Positions 6,834 through 16,701 of a stretch of DNA of 64,000 bases are shown piece by piece; positions within the stretch are counted from its first letter, which is position 1, and the number at the start of each line of letters is the position of its first letter. The notes under the pieces were generated by a model, which was not told the origin of the DNA, searched no databases, and saw only the letters and a program-made list of their open reading frames with translations. This DNA comes from Reichenbachiella carrageenanivorans (GTDB taxonomy: Bacteria; Bacteroidota; Bacteroidia; Cytophagales; Cyclobacteriaceae). The stretch lies in the NCBI RefSeq assembly GCF_025639805.1, contig NZ_CP106735.1, positions 932,001 through 996,000 on the forward strand, given 5' to 3'. Position numbers and translations under genes: made by a program.

Positions 6834-9488
6834 ATGAGATCCAAAATACTTTTACTCTTTCTTTGCATTTCAACAGCTGCTGTTGGTCAGATTAGATATG
6901 GCAGTCAGGGCCGAACAAACCCTAACAAAGTCAACATCAGCTATTCTAACCCTCAGGAGTTCACAATTGCTGATATAGAGGTAATAGGCGCCGAATACCT
7001 CGACAAAATCGCTCTGATCTCAATCTCTGGACTAAAAGTAGGAGACAAAATCAAAGTACCAGGAGATGGTATTACGTCAGCCATCAAAAAACTTTGGAAA
7101 CAAGGACTGATCGGCGACATCCAAATCTATGCCTCCAAAGTAGAGGGAAGCGACATCTACCTCACCATCGAACTAGCCGAAAGACCACGATTAAGTCGGT
7201 TTGAGTTTACCGGATTAACCAAAAGCCAAGAATCTGACATCAGAGAAAAAGTAAACCTGATTAGAGGTAGAGTGATGACTGATGCCATCAGAAAAAATGC
7301 AGAACTCACCATCAAAAAATACTTCTACGAAAAAGGATACCTCAATACTGAAGTAGATATTCGATACAGGACAGACAGTACAATTCACAACAGTGTATTG
7401 CTAGATGTAAACATTGAAAAAAACAGGAAAGTAAAAATCAGAGATGTGAACTTCGTGGGCAATGAGCACTTTACGGACTCCAAGCTCAAAAGCAAAATGA
7501 AAAACTCTGGCGAACGTGCACGTTTTAAATTGATCAGTGCTCTTTTGGCCTCTAGCTTTGATATGTTTAAGCCCAAAGAAGAAAGGTTTCAGTTTGTAGA
7601 TGATAGTATAAAACATAACGTGTCTAATACCTTGCTCGAAGTCATTCACGAAAACGTAAAATTAAACGTTTTTAAATCTTCGAAATTTGTAAAAGAAAAA
7701 TACGAAGAAGACAAAGCGGCACTTATCAGTTTTTACAACTCAAAAGGGCATCGTGATGCAGAGATCATTGAAGACACTATTGTATTTGCAGACCGCAAGT
7801 CTGTGGACATCAATATCAAAGTAAGCCCTGGGCCAAGATACTTCTTCAGAGATATCAATTGGGTAGGCAACTTCATACACGACGATCGTACGCTCGATCA
7901 AATCCTAGGAATAGAAAAAGGCGACATTTATAACCTCGAGCTCGTCGACAAAAAACTAAACTATAATCCTAGCGGGCCAGATATTAGTTCGCTCTACATG
8001 GACAATGGTTATTTGTTCTTTAGTGTGACCCCTGTAGAAGTAAAAATAGAAGGTGACTCTGTAGATTTAGAAATGAGAATCTATGAAGGAGCACAAGCCA
8101 CCATCCGAAAAGTATTTGTGACAGGCAATGACCGTACAAACGATCACGTAATCATGCGTGAACTCCGAACACTACCTGGTCAGAAGTTTAGTCGAGCAGA
8201 GTTGATCAGGACTCAGCGAGAGCTTTCTCAGCTTGGCTATTTCGACCCTGAACAAGTAAACCCAAAACCTATTCCTAACCCAGTAAACGAAACAGTAGAT
8301 ATCGAATGGGAACTCGTAGAAAGACCAAGTGATCAGATCGAACTCTCTGGAGGATGGGGTGGTACTTTTGGATTTGTAGGCACTTTAGGACTTACATTCA
8401 ACAACTTCTCTTTGAGGAATATTCCGCACTTTGATAAGTGGAGGCCATTGCCTGTAGGAGACGGTCAAAAACTTTCGTTGAGACTACAAGCCAACGGCAA
8501 GAGATACCAGAGTTACTCTGTTAGCTTCTCCGAACCATGGTTAGGTGGCAAAAAACCACATTCATTTGGAGTCAGCTTCAACTACTCTATTCAGAGAAAT
8601 ATTGACTACTTCACAGACAAAACTACTGGCTCGTTGCAAGTATTTGGTACAACTGTAAGTTTAGGCAGAAGAGTGAAATGGCCTGATGATTACTTCACCT
8701 TAAGTAACTCGCTCTCTTATTTGAGATACAATCTGTTCAACTATGGGTATTCGCTAGGTTTTAGCACAGGTGTGGCCAACAACTTTACCTTCAATACCAC
8801 ACTCGCACGAAACAGTATTGACAACCCGATGTATCCAAGATCAGGTTCGTCTATTTCGTTGAGTTTAGCTTTGACTCCTCCATGGTCACTATGGAATGAC
8901 ACCGATTATGCTACAGCAGAAAATAGTGAAAAATACAGGCTAGTAGAATACCACAAATGGATGTTTGATGCGAAATATTATATGCAATTGGCAGGAGATC
9001 TCGTGCTAGAAGCTCGTGCACATATGGGATTCATGGGCTACTACCAAAAGGAAGTAGGAGTAGGCCCATTTGAGAGATTCCAGCTAGGAGGAGACGGCCT
9101 CACAGGCACCAACTTCTTACTAGGAAACGACGTGATAGGATTGAGAGGATATGACAACAATTCAATCACACCTTATGACCCTGTGACTGGGATCACTGGT
9201 GGAAATATCTACAACAAATTTGTCATGGAATTAAGATACCCTGTATCTCTCAACCCATCAGCAACCATTTATCTCTTGGCCTTCTCAGAAGCAGGAAACA
9301 ACTGGGATGGTTTTGAAAACTTTAACCCAAACAAATTGTATAAATCATCTGGGTTTGGAGTTAGAATATTCATGCCAGCCTTTGGTTTGTTGGGTATCGA
9401 CTGGGGTTATGGATTTGACACATTACCTGACCAACAATCTAATTCTGGGGGTCAAATTCACTTCTCTATTGGCCAACAATTGAGATAA
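6834..9488 (+). CDS. bamA: Outer-membrane protein assembly factor BamA
   Basis: BamA inserts beta-barrel proteins into the outer membrane. This copy has 884 residues. A signal peptide (MRSKILLLFLCISTAAVGQ) is followed by POTRA domains from about residue 40 to 480: IADIEVIGAEYLD, LSRFEFTGLTK, KIRDVNFVGNEHF, FRDINWVGNF and IRKVFVTGNDRTNDHVI each open one, five in total. The barrel fills the rest, with QLGGDGLTGTNFLLGND and VMELRYPVSL as the usual late motifs. A charged stretch at about 240-290 inside the third POTRA is an insertion also common in Bacteroidota. The last residues (SIGQQLR) lack a terminal phenylalanine. Skp-like chaperone genes follow, completing an envelope-assembly set. Confidence 0.95.
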   Translation: MRSKILLLFLCISTAAVGQIRYGSQGRTNPNKVNISYSNPQEFTIADIEVIGAEYLDKIALISISGLKVGDKIKVPGDGITSAIKKLWKQGLIGDIQIYASKVEGSDIYLTIELAERPRLSRFEFTGLTKSQESDIREKVNLIRGRVMTDAIRKNAELTIKKYFYEKGYLNTEVDIRYRTDSTIHNSVLLDVNIEKNRKVKIRDVNFVGNEHFTDSKLKSKMKNSGERARFKLISALLASSFDMFKPKEERFQFVDDSIKHNVSNTLLEVIHENVKLNVFKSSKFVKEKYEEDKAALISFYNSKGHRDAEIIEDTIVFADRKSVDINIKVSPGPRYFFRDINWVGNFIHDDRTLDQILGIEKGDIYNLELVDKKLNYNPSGPDISSLYMDNGYLFFSVTPVEVKIEGDSVDLEMRIYEGAQATIRKVFVTGNDRTNDHVIMRELRTLPGQKFSRAELIRTQRELSQLGYFDPEQVNPKPIPNPVNETVDIEWELVERPSDQIELSGGWGGTFGFVGTLGLTFNNFSLRNIPHFDKWRPLPVGDGQKLSLRLQANGKRYQSYSVSFSEPWLGGKKPHSFGVSFNYSIQRNIDYFTDKTTGSLQVFGTTVSLGRRVKWPDDYFTLSNSLSYLRYNLFNYGYSLGFSTGVANNFTFNTTLARNSIDNPMYPRSGSSISLSLALTPPWSLWNDTDYATAENSEKYRLVEYHKWMFDAKYYMQLAGDLVLEARAHMGFMGYYQKEVGVGPFERFQLGGDGLTGTNFLLGNDVIGLRGYDNNSITPYDPVTGITGGNIYNKFVMELRYPVSLNPSATIYLLAFSEAGNNWDGFENFNPNKLYKSSGFGVRIFMPAFGLLGIDWGYGFDTLPDQQSNSGGQIHFSIGQQLR

Positions 9489-9547
9489 TAAAGAATATTG
9501 CATGAGATTATTCGATAATATAAACACCAAAGGCTAATTTTATCGGT

Positions 9548-10099
9548 ATGAATATTGTAGCCCGACATACATCTCTAATTCTTGTGCTTTTAGTTTTCAT
9601 TTTAAATGATACATTTGCACAGAAATTTGGCTACGTGGATACAGATTATATTCTAAGCCAAATGCCTGAATATAACGAAGCTAAAGCCGAGATAGGAAAA
9701 GTATCAAAAGCTTGGGAACAGGAAATTCAGGAGATGTATAAAGGAATAGAGGAAATGGAAACTTCCCTAAAAGCAGAAGAAGTGCTCTTGACCAAGGAAA
9801 TGAAAGATGATCGATTAAAAGAAATTGATCTAAAGTGGGATGAGGTGAAAGAATACCAAAAAAAGATATTTGGGTTTGAAGGCCTATTTTTCCTAAAGAA
9901 AAAAGAATTAATAAAACCTGTACAGGATCAAGTATTTGATGCTGTAGAGAAAGTAGCCAAAAACCATCGCTTGCAAATTGTATTTGATAAGTCTGGAGAT
10001 TTGGTGATGATCTATACCGATCCGGTTCATGACTATACGGACTACGTGCTGGAGGAACTTGGACTCGGTGATAAAAACGATGTAATAAGTAACAACTAA
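9548..10099 (+). CDS. OmpH/Skp family periplasmic chaperone (first copy)
   Basis: Skp-type chaperones form trimers with tentacle-like coiled coils that hold unfolded outer-membrane proteins on the way to the Bam complex. This 183-residue protein has a signal peptide ending TFA-Q, the family start KFGYVDTDYILSQMPEYNEA, a long charged coiled coil (about residues 45-130) and the C-terminal LQIVFDKSGDLVMIYTDP segment. It sits 59 bases after bamA and 13 bases before a paralog; the shared YILSQMPE motif shows the pair is a tandem duplication. Confidence 0.9.
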   Translation: MNIVARHTSLILVLLVFILNDTFAQKFGYVDTDYILSQMPEYNEAKAEIGKVSKAWEQEIQEMYKGIEEMETSLKAEEVLLTKEMKDDRLKEIDLKWDEVKEYQKKIFGFEGLFFLKKKELIKPVQDQVFDAVEKVAKNHRLQIVFDKSGDLVMIYTDPVHDYTDYVLEELGLGDKNDVISNN

Positions 10100-10112
10100 T
10101 TAGAACTGAATT

Positions 10113-10655
10113 ATGAAAGTTAAATCGATAATTTTTGCAGTTGTATTGTCTGCATTTAGCCTGACTGCAAGTGCGCAGGGTGTAGTAATGAAAATAGGCT
10201 ATACTAATGTGGAGTACATTCTGAGCCAAATGCCAGAAGCAAAGCAAGTAGATTCTGAATTCAAAGCTTACGAAGCCCAGCTTCAAAATCAATTGCAATC
10301 TAAAGGCACAGAGCTACAGACCAAATTGCAAGAATATCAGCAAGGTGCTGCTACCATGACTGACTTGGTAAGAGCCGACAAAGAAGCTGAATTGCAGTCT
10401 TTGAACCAAAGATTCGAAGCCTTCCAAAGAGAAGCACAAACTTCTTTGCAGAAGAAACAAGGAGAGCTCTACGCTCCTCTTTTTGAAAAAATTGGCAATG
10501 CTGTGAAAGCTGTAAGAACTGAAAACGGATACGACATGATTTTCAGCACTGGCGTACCAGGTGTAGATATCCTTTTGGATGCTGATGAGAAATATGACGT
10601 TTCTGACTTAGTATTCAAAAAAATGGGAATCACTCCTCCTGCTAAGTTGAACTAA
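10113..10655 (+). CDS. OmpH/Skp family periplasmic chaperone (second copy)
   Basis: Paralog of the preceding gene, 180 residues. The signal peptide (MKVKSIIFAVVLSAFSLTASA) is followed by KIGYTNVEYILSQMPEAKQV, a glutamine/glutamate-rich coiled coil from about 45 to 125, and the conserved C-terminal NGYDMIFSTGVPGVDILL. The coiled coil differs in composition from the first copy (more Gln and Leu, fewer Lys), which may reflect different clients or mixed trimers. It is the last gene of the plus-strand envelope run; a strong terminator follows 18 bases after its stop. Confidence 0.92.
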   Translation: MKVKSIIFAVVLSAFSLTASAQGVVMKIGYTNVEYILSQMPEAKQVDSEFKAYEAQLQNQLQSKGTELQTKLQEYQQGAATMTDLVRADKEAELQSLNQRFEAFQREAQTSLQKKQGELYAPLFEKIGNAVKAVRTENGYDMIFSTGVPGVDILLDADEKYDVSDLVFKKMGITPPAKLN

Positions 10656-10673
10656 GGATCAATCCAAAAAATT

Positions 10674-10710
10674 AAAAAGTCTCGATTACTAAATAGTCGA
10701 GACTTTTTTT
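10674..10710. terminator. Intrinsic terminator after the bamA-ompH run
   Basis: A 12-bp stem pairs 10674-10685 with 10697-10708 around an 11-base loop and ends in a run of T on the plus strand. The 5' arm begins with A residues, so the minus strand also carries a U-rich tail; the element can stop transcription from both converging runs. It overlaps the stop of the minus-strand gene at 10709. Confidence 0.9.
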
Positions 10711-11065
10711 ATGAATTCAGCTTAGCCCAAATATCTTTTCTTATTTTCCCATATATCATACAGAGCCAATCACACTTCCACTGATGAAATAGGCTTCCTC
10801 TAATCGTATAATATTTCTCACAATTTTGATAGAGCCAGTTTTTGTCAAACCCAGACCAGACACCCACAGGAGAAAGCAAGTTGGAATACAATAAAGGAAA
10901 TACTTCATAGCGGTCGATAGACTCAGCGTCTTGCAAAGAGAAACCTGCCTGTAGTACCTGAACTTTAATGAAATTATAGTCTTGATCTGACAACTCAGTA
11001 TCTAGATATAATTCCGACAAAGCAAGCCAAAGCACTTGTCGTTTTTCTAAATCCTCTCGGCTCAT
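10709..11065 (-). CDS. Small protein, DUF7079-like
   Basis: A soluble 118-residue protein with no signal or membrane segment. The opening REDLEKRQVLWLALSELYLDTEL and the segment ESIDRYEVFPLLYSNLLSPVGVWSGFD match what I recall of the DUF7079 family, whose members are short, single-domain and uncharacterised. Tryptophan content is high (five). The start overlaps the chrA stop by four bases, so it is translated with the transporter; no functional link is known to me. The family name is from memory and should be treated as tentative. Confidence 0.65.
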   Translation of the reverse strand: MSREDLEKRQVLWLALSELYLDTELSDQDYNFIKVQVLQAGFSLQDAESIDRYEVFPLLYSNLLSPVGVWSGFDKNWLYQNCEKYYTIRGSLFHQWKCDWLCMIYGKIRKDIWAKLNS

Positions 11066-12237
11066 AAAATAATGCCAAGTAAGAGCCCCCCTATTATCAA
11101 ATATGGGGTAGGGACTTTCTTCGTCATCATTAGAGCAAATGTACCAATCATTATAAAATAGTTGAGGTAATCACCCATTAGGGGCTGAAACAGCAATACT
11201 GCCGCCGCAAGTATCATTCCTGAACTGGCAGCATTTACACCATCAAGCGATGCTTTTACAATTCTAAATTTTTTCAGCTCTTCCCAAAAACGAATCACAA
11301 AGAATATCAAAAAAGTGCCTGGCAAAAAAATACCAAGTGCCGCCATAAAGCCACCCATCAGCTGACCAAACATCCCGTATTCCTTCATAGAAATAGAGCC
11401 TACATACGAGGCAAATGAAAATACTGGCCCTGGCACAGCCTGCGCCAAAGCAAAACCTGATAAAAACTCTTCTGAGGTTAGGTATTCTTTAAACTCCACA
11501 AATTCTGTATACATAAAAGGCACCAGTACTTGGCCTCCACCAAAAATCAAACTGCCAATCCGGTAGAAATTTTCAAAAATTCGAATACCTAACCAATTTA
11601 TCGATGCTCCCAATAAAGCCGCACCAATCAACACCCCTGCCCACAAAATAAAATTGGACCATTGGATCCTAATCCCTTCTTTTTCTTCCTTTTCGTGCCG
11701 CTTATAATCAAATGCCGTAATACATCCGCCAATCAATAAGATAATCGGAAATACAAATGGTGTCCGTACCAGATAGCTTGCCATCGCAGCCAGTATCATC
11801 AACACCACGGCAATTTTAGTAGTTACTACTTTTTTGATAATAATGTATCCAGAATAAGCCACTATCCCGACAGCCATGGGCTTGATAAAGCGAGCAAACT
11901 CCATCGAAATATTATACTCCTCTAGCGTAGAAATAAAAATACCCGCAAAGGTCATGATCAAAAAAGCTGGAGTAATCCAGATCAGCAGTGTAAGATAGGC
12001 CAGATTGGGACCACCCACCTTAAAACCTATCGCTGTCAAGGTCTGAGTGGAAGTAGGACCTGGTAAAAATTGGCATAAAGCCGTCAGTTCTATAAGGTCT
12101 TTCTCTTCGAGATAACCTCTTTTCTTTACCAACACGTCTAACATCATGGCAAAATGAGCCTGAGGGCCACCAAAGGCCGCAAGCGTAAGGAGCAATACAT
12201 CTTTGAGAAAAATGTAGTATCGAACCTTCTTAATCAT
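11062..12237 (-). CDS. chrA: ChrA-family chromate transporter (two-domain form)
   Basis: CHR-superfamily inner-membrane protein of 391 residues, the bidomain form. In the best-studied cases it exports chromate by proton coupling; many members have no proven substrate. Each half carries the family signature: AAFGGPQAHFAMM and FLPGPTSTQTLTAIGF in the N half, FGGGQVLVPFM and AQAVPGPVFSFASYVG in the C half, with about ten hydrophobic segments overall. It overlaps the upstream oxygenase gene by one base and the downstream small gene by four. Being coupled to an oxygenase rather than to chrB or other resistance genes, its real role here may not be chromate efflux. Confidence 0.85.
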   Translation of the reverse strand: MIKKVRYYIFLKDVLLLTLAAFGGPQAHFAMMLDVLVKKRGYLEEKDLIELTALCQFLPGPTSTQTLTAIGFKVGGPNLAYLTLLIWITPAFLIMTFAGIFISTLEEYNISMEFARFIKPMAVGIVAYSGYIIIKKVVTTKIAVVLMILAAMASYLVRTPFVFPIILLIGGCITAFDYKRHEKEEKEGIRIQWSNFILWAGVLIGAALLGASINWLGIRIFENFYRIGSLIFGGGQVLVPFMYTEFVEFKEYLTSEEFLSGFALAQAVPGPVFSFASYVGSISMKEYGMFGQLMGGFMAALGIFLPGTFLIFFVIRFWEELKKFRIVKASLDGVNAASSGMILAAAVLLFQPLMGDYLNYFIMIGTFALMMTKKVPTPYLIIGGLLLGIIL

Positions 12238-13208
12238 TACTTTTTCAACCCTATTTCTGCCAAACGTTGTTGTAAAAATTCACCTGCTGTAATGTCTTCG
12301 AATTGTTTGGGGTGATCCATATCTATGCAGTTGTCCAGACAGCTCAAATCCATATCAGAACGAGGATGCATAAAAAATGGAATTGAAAACCGAGAAGTTT
12401 TCATCAATTCCTTGGGAGGATTTACCACTCTGTGTATCGTAGATTTCAATTTGTCGTTGGTATGCCGGGCTAGCATATCACCCACATTTACCACGATTTG
12501 CTCAGGCAAGGCAGTAATCGGAATCCACTCACCATCTCTACGCAGCACTTGCAGTCCATCCGCACTGGCACCCATGAGCAAGGTGATCAAATTGATATCG
12601 CCATGCTCTGCCGCTCTCACAGCATCTGCAGGCACTGCCTCTGGATTTTCTATTGGAAAATAATGAATTGGACGCAAAATACTGTTGCCATTGTGGACAC
12701 GACTCTCAAAATAGTCTTCATCCAGTTCTAGGTAGATCGCAATCGCTCTCAGCATTTGTCTACCTGCTTTTTCAAGTGTGCGATAAGCCTCTAGTGCGAT
12801 CTTATCAAAATTGACAACTTCTTCTGGCCAAATGTTATCAGGGTACTGAGATTTGATGGGGTCTCCATCTGTCACCTCTTGTCCTACATGATAAAATTCT
12901 TTGAGGTCTCCTGTCGCTCTACCTTTGGCGTGCTCTTTACCCTTACCGATATACCCTCGTTGTCCGAAAAGCTCTGGTACTTCATATTTTTGTTTCACCT
13001 CATCGGGCAACGCAAAAAAGTCTTGCACCGCTTGATACAATTGTGTACAAAGCTCATCGGACAACCCGTGGTTTTTTACTGCTACGAATCCTATGCTGTG
13101 ATAGGCTGCACCCAAATCAGCTACAAATTTATTCTTCCTTGATTCGTCACCAGAATTGAAATCTGCCAAATCCAACGATGGAACTTCGTTATACAGTTTT
13201 TCACTCAT
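12237..13208 (-). CDS. 2-oxoglutarate/Fe(II)-dependent dioxygenase (isopenicillin N synthase-like)
   Basis: A 323-residue cytoplasmic non-haem iron oxygenase. The N-terminal DIOX_N-type part (YNEVPSLDLADF ... GFVAVKNHGL) is followed by the jelly-roll core. The iron ligands are His202 and Asp204 in AAEHGDINLITLL and His259 in KSTIHRVVNPP; the co-substrate carboxylate is bound by RxS (Arg273, Ser275) in TSRFSIPFF. All are intact, so the enzyme should be active; its substrate cannot be read from sequence. Bacterial relatives are often annotated as 2-oxobutyrate oxidase or ethylene-forming-enzyme-like. It overlaps chrA by one base and follows a DUF4399 lipoprotein gene after 29 bases. Confidence 0.88.
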   Translation of the reverse strand: MSEKLYNEVPSLDLADFNSGDESRKNKFVADLGAAYHSIGFVAVKNHGLSDELCTQLYQAVQDFFALPDEVKQKYEVPELFGQRGYIGKGKEHAKGRATGDLKEFYHVGQEVTDGDPIKSQYPDNIWPEEVVNFDKIALEAYRTLEKAGRQMLRAIAIYLELDEDYFESRVHNGNSILRPIHYFPIENPEAVPADAVRAAEHGDINLITLLMGASADGLQVLRRDGEWIPITALPEQIVVNVGDMLARHTNDKLKSTIHRVVNPPKELMKTSRFSIPFFMHPRSDMDLSCLDNCIDMDHPKQFEDITAGEFLQQRLAEIGLKK

Positions 13209-13237
13209 GAGTACATGCTTAGGGTTGATGGGTTATT

Positions 13238-13699
13238 TTATTCTACAGTAACTGTGATAGACGTAGCCATCTTCTCCCCATATGAAGCATGTACGCCATT
13301 GGCAAACTGAAGTGACAGTGTATATTCTCCGGGCTCCAGCTCTAATGTGGTATCCGTCTGTCCTTTTCCGTAGTGAATCGTAGAATCAGACATTGGGATC
13401 ACTTCGCCTTCTGGCCAGCTCGCTTGATTAATCAAAATATGGTGGTGACCAAAGCCTTCTTTTACTTGACCAGCAGGCTCTATTTGCATACCAGACACTC
13501 CCATTTCCACAAAAACAGGGCTAGCTACAGTGGCTCCATCCGCTGGGCTTTTGAAAAACACATAAGCAGAATCTGCCTCTACTTTTTCTGCGATTTCTGT
13601 CTGATCCGCTACAGGCTCAGCCGTCTGTTCGGTTGATTTGTTAGGAGATGAACAACTAAATATGATTAAACTAAATAATACGATGGATAGATATTTCAT
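13238..13699 (-). CDS. DUF4399 lipoprotein
   Basis: A 153-residue secreted lipoprotein. The signal ends in a lipobox (LIIFSC, acylated Cys16), followed by a Ser/Thr/Glu-rich linker to about residue 42. The rest is a DUF4399-type domain: VFFKSPADGATVASPVFVEMG, the histidine-rich GFGHHHILINQASWP and a closing QFANGVHASYGE segment. The three consecutive histidines suggest metal binding, but no activity is established. It is the first gene of the small minus-strand unit with the dioxygenase and ChrA. Confidence 0.82.
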   Translation of the reverse strand: MKYLSIVLFSLIIFSCSSPNKSTEQTAEPVADQTEIAEKVEADSAYVFFKSPADGATVASPVFVEMGVSGMQIEPAGQVKEGFGHHHILINQASWPEGEVIPMSDSTIHYGKGQTDTTLELEPGEYTLSLQFANGVHASYGEKMATSITVTVE

Positions 13700-13762
13700 A
13701 ATTAATAAGTGTTGAATTAGTGTAAGATAAATTTATAGATTCTTTTGTGAACGAGTGAGTGC

Positions 13763-14455
13763 CTATCGAAATATTTGAGCCAAAACGTCCAAAGACTTGA
13801 GTTCTTTAAAGCCTATGACATGCAATTTGTAATATTCTATAAGGTAATTCAGAACATCTCTCCTCAATAGATTGTTCATTTCAACGACATCCGAAAGATG
13901 GTTGGCATTCATAGTTAAAACTGCCTCATATATTTCTTCATAACTGGTCGATACTTCATGCAATAGCCCATCGTTTTGGAGTTCTTTTTTATGATGAACC
14001 CCAAAGCCTATATAATGAGTAAGCTGTACCATCAAGTAAAGGTGTAGACTTTCATATCCGTCCCTTTTTTGATCTAGCATCAAGATAAATTGAAACAGAA
14101 ATTCAAAGACTTGCCCTCGGTCATCTTCTTCTTTTAACACCTTGGTTAATAGCTCGGTTACAAACAAGGCCATAGCTGATTTCTTTACATCAAACGGAAT
14201 AGAAGTGAAACTATGTGCAGGCTTGTATTCCGAAATTCTCTGCAAGCCATCTGATTTTTGATTTTTGAAATAAACCACCATATCCAATACCGTAAGTGGC
14301 TGCAAAAGAGCCAAACCTTTTTTGGAACGTTGACTCCGCACACTGTTGATAATGTAAGATTGAATGCCAAAACTTTCGGTGTATATTCTGGCAATAATCG
14401 AGGTCTCTCGATATTTGATATAATTCAAGACGATACCTCTGGTCTTGTGTAGCAT
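13763..14455 (-). CDS. recO: DNA repair protein RecO
   Basis: RecO loads RecA onto SSB-coated DNA and anneals strands in the RecF recombination pathway. The 230-residue protein has the N-terminal OB-fold opening [27 protein letters not shown] (first ~80 residues) and an all-helical C-terminal domain. The zinc-binding cysteines of some RecO proteins are absent, which is usual in this phylum. The start codon overlaps the stop of porZ by one base, so translation is coupled, and it is the last gene of the ferredoxin-tdk-porZ-recO run. Confidence 0.9.
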   Translation of the reverse strand: MLHKTRGIVLNYIKYRETSIIARIYTESFGIQSYIINSVRSQRSKKGLALLQPLTVLDMVVYFKNQKSDGLQRISEYKPAHSFTSIPFDVKKSAMALFVTELLTKVLKEEDDRGQVFEFLFQFILMLDQKRDGYESLHLYLMVQLTHYIGFGVHHKKELQNDGLLHEVSTSYEEIYEAVLTMNANHLSDVVEMNNLLRRDVLNYLIEYYKLHVIGFKELKSLDVLAQIFR

Positions 14456-16701
14456 CAGTCAATGACAGCTATTTTTCCTACGAATGTCTCACTGCCATCT
14501 TTACTTGCGCTAAACACCAAGTATACACCCGTACTGACTCGACGACCCGAAAAGTCCCTAACATCCCATGAAGCCCCACCTCCAGCCGCATTGACCTCGC
14601 GTACCAACTGACCCGAGATGGTCGTGATTTTCAATCTCGCATTGGTGACCAACCCAGAAAAACCTACCCATCCCTCAAAATTGGGCAATACTGGATTAGG
14701 ATATATTTTAACCTGCTGATGTGTAGAAGATCCCGACGTAGCATTAGCCCGATAAGAAACTACTCCCTGATCTGTAGCAATAAATAATTCTCCCGTCTCT
14801 GCATCCAAAGCCAAATCAATCACCTGATTGGAAGGCAAAGGACTATTTTCTACGGTGAAATGTGCAACCAAACTGCCAGCATTTTCTTCAAATAGCCACA
14901 ACCCATCCTGCGTACCCATCCAAATACGGTTACCCCCATCTATTGCCAAAGCATACACTTGTTTGTCCTCAAACAAAATACCGCCTTCATAAACTGGCAA
15001 AGAAACGTCGATCGTTTGGTCTTCGACAATGCCATAAGCAAATGGAAAGTAAGCCACTCCCTTGTCCGTAGCCAACCAAACTTCCCCACCTTGCCCAAAA
15101 GCAAGATCATTCACATCATTGGAAGGCAAACTAGTAGCAGTAGCAGTCACATAACGATGAGTCGCCGATTCGATATCGTAAGCCAATACGCCTCTTCCAT
15201 CCTGCAAACCTAGTCTCATCCATACTTGACCCAATGAATGGATCGCCAAAGACACGGGCTCCTCAGAAGACACCGTGCCAAAATCATACGCTTCCCAAAC
15301 AGAAGCTCCGTCCCATTGGATCAAGGAATTCGCACTAAAATTAGCCACCCATATATTTTGTGAACGATCGAGAGCCATAGCTGAAACTAAGGTGTTTCCC
15401 GTTCCATTTTCGTTTTCTTCCAATGCGCTATTGGTATAATCTGTCTTTTCACCTTTCGGTAAATTCAGAATACCTTGACCAAATGATGTTGTATAAGTCT
15501 GGTCATCTACTATAAGTACGTCCGATATGTTGGTAAAGCCTAAAAGATCGACAGGCATCACCGTCTGCCATTCTCCCTCCTCAAAAAACGAATATCCCAG
15601 TTGGTTGGAAACAGGCTGTGTATAATCTATAGCCAAAACAGGGAATGCATATACCTTACCCCCTGTTATTTTTAGTTTTGAAATATCATTTAGTGGCCCA
15701 TCTAAGATGATGTGATCCACCGAACTACCCGACAACCTTGAAAGTCCCTCAGCACCATCTGCATACCAAAAAGTAGCTGTGTCGTCTTGCATCATATCAT
15801 TGGCAATAGCCTCAGAAGGCAAGTTGATCGAGGAAAAAACATCCGTATCACTCACCATCCATGCGTGCTGATTTGTCAGCACAAGCAAACCATCTACTCC
15901 TGATCTCAGTTTTATAATCTGCTCCCCCGCTTGCAATGTAGTTGGCACTTCCGTCCAAGTATTTGCTTCAAGTTTATAGAGTGCGTCAGCTGCAGCCGAA
16001 TAGATACGATCATTAGCGACAGCGACTGACACCATGTCCAACCCATAGACTGCGCTTGTTTTGTACCGCTCCCAGTTATTAAAATCTTGTAGATTGTTGC
16101 TCGTATTCAATCCGCCAGCTATAGTACCAGTTTCGGTTGCGAGATACATTACCTCATTCCATATCGCCGAACTACGTACGGCTATGACTTCTCCGTTTTC
16201 ACCAAGGTTTTGATACGCTTCTACCACTTGGTTGTCCGCAGTAAGTACCAGCACACCAAAATCGGTCGACAAATTCATATTGGCATTATAAAACGAAATG
16301 TGATTGATCGTTTTATTTTCAGTCAAATCGCTATTCAGTAAAATAGGAAGGTTTTGAATTCCTTCAGAGGTGATCATGTCTACATTCCCATTTTGATAGC
16401 CTATAGCCAAATAAGCTTGATCTGCATAGTACGCCAATGCTGTAATTCCCACATCACTCAAGCCATCTACTTTAGATAATTTATTAATGCTCTGATCTTC
16501 TGTATCGAAATACATGAGTCCATGTGAAGTGGCGGCAAACACGTTCGCCTCCGTCTTTTCTACCAAGGAGGTTTGTTCATAGTTGAAGTGTGACCGCCAA
16601 GTATCCATAGGAATCAACTCCTGCCCATGGAGGCTTGTACCAATAAAAAGCAATATGATGAATGAGACTTTAGCCTGCATGATCTCCTTTAAAATCTTCA
16701 T
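14455..16701 (-). CDS. porZ: PorZ-like type IX secretion beta-propeller protein
   Basis: PorZ is a surface component of the type IX secretion system; in Porphyromonas it takes part in attaching A-type LPS to secreted cargo. This protein has 748 residues from 16701 or 741 from the ATG at 16680, which places the signal peptide ([19 protein letters not shown]) at the N-terminus and is the more likely start. The mature part opens [20 protein letters not shown] and contains propeller blades of the two-component-regulator type ([45 protein letters not shown]). It ends in a type IX-like C-terminal domain (about 670-748: [15 protein letters not shown] ... [12 protein letters not shown]). The 5' end overlaps tdk. 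Confidence 0.88.
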   Translation of the reverse strand: MKILKEIMQAKVSFIILLFIGTSLHGQELIPMDTWRSHFNYEQTSLVEKTEANVFAATSHGLMYFDTEDQSINKLSKVDGLSDVGITALAYYADQAYLAIGYQNGNVDMITSEGIQNLPILLNSDLTENKTINHISFYNANMNLSTDFGVLVLTADNQVVEAYQNLGENGEVIAVRSSAIWNEVMYLATETGTIAGGLNTSNNLQDFNNWERYKTSAVYGLDMVSVAVANDRIYSAAADALYKLEANTWTEVPTTLQAGEQIIKLRSGVDGLLVLTNQHAWMVSDTDVFSSINLPSEAIANDMMQDDTATFWYADGAEGLSRLSGSSVDHIILDGPLNDISKLKITGGKVYAFPVLAIDYTQPVSNQLGYSFFEEGEWQTVMPVDLLGFTNISDVLIVDDQTYTTSFGQGILNLPKGEKTDYTNSALEENENGTGNTLVSAMALDRSQNIWVANFSANSLIQWDGASVWEAYDFGTVSSEEPVSLAIHSLGQVWMRLGLQDGRGVLAYDIESATHRYVTATATSLPSNDVNDLAFGQGGEVWLATDKGVAYFPFAYGIVEDQTIDVSLPVYEGGILFEDKQVYALAIDGGNRIWMGTQDGLWLFEENAGSLVAHFTVENSPLPSNQVIDLALDAETGELFIATDQGVVSYRANATSGSSTHQQVKIYPNPVLPNFEGWVGFSGLVTNARLKITTISGQLVREVNAAGGGASWDVRDFSGRRVSTGVYLVFSASKDGSETFVGKIAVID

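Noticed and set aside
9681-10298. 205-codon minus-strand frame across the two Skp-like genes
   Set aside because: It spans two genuine coding regions with signal peptides and family motifs on the other strand; its own composition (Cys/His/Leu/Ser-rich) is typical of an antisense shadow.
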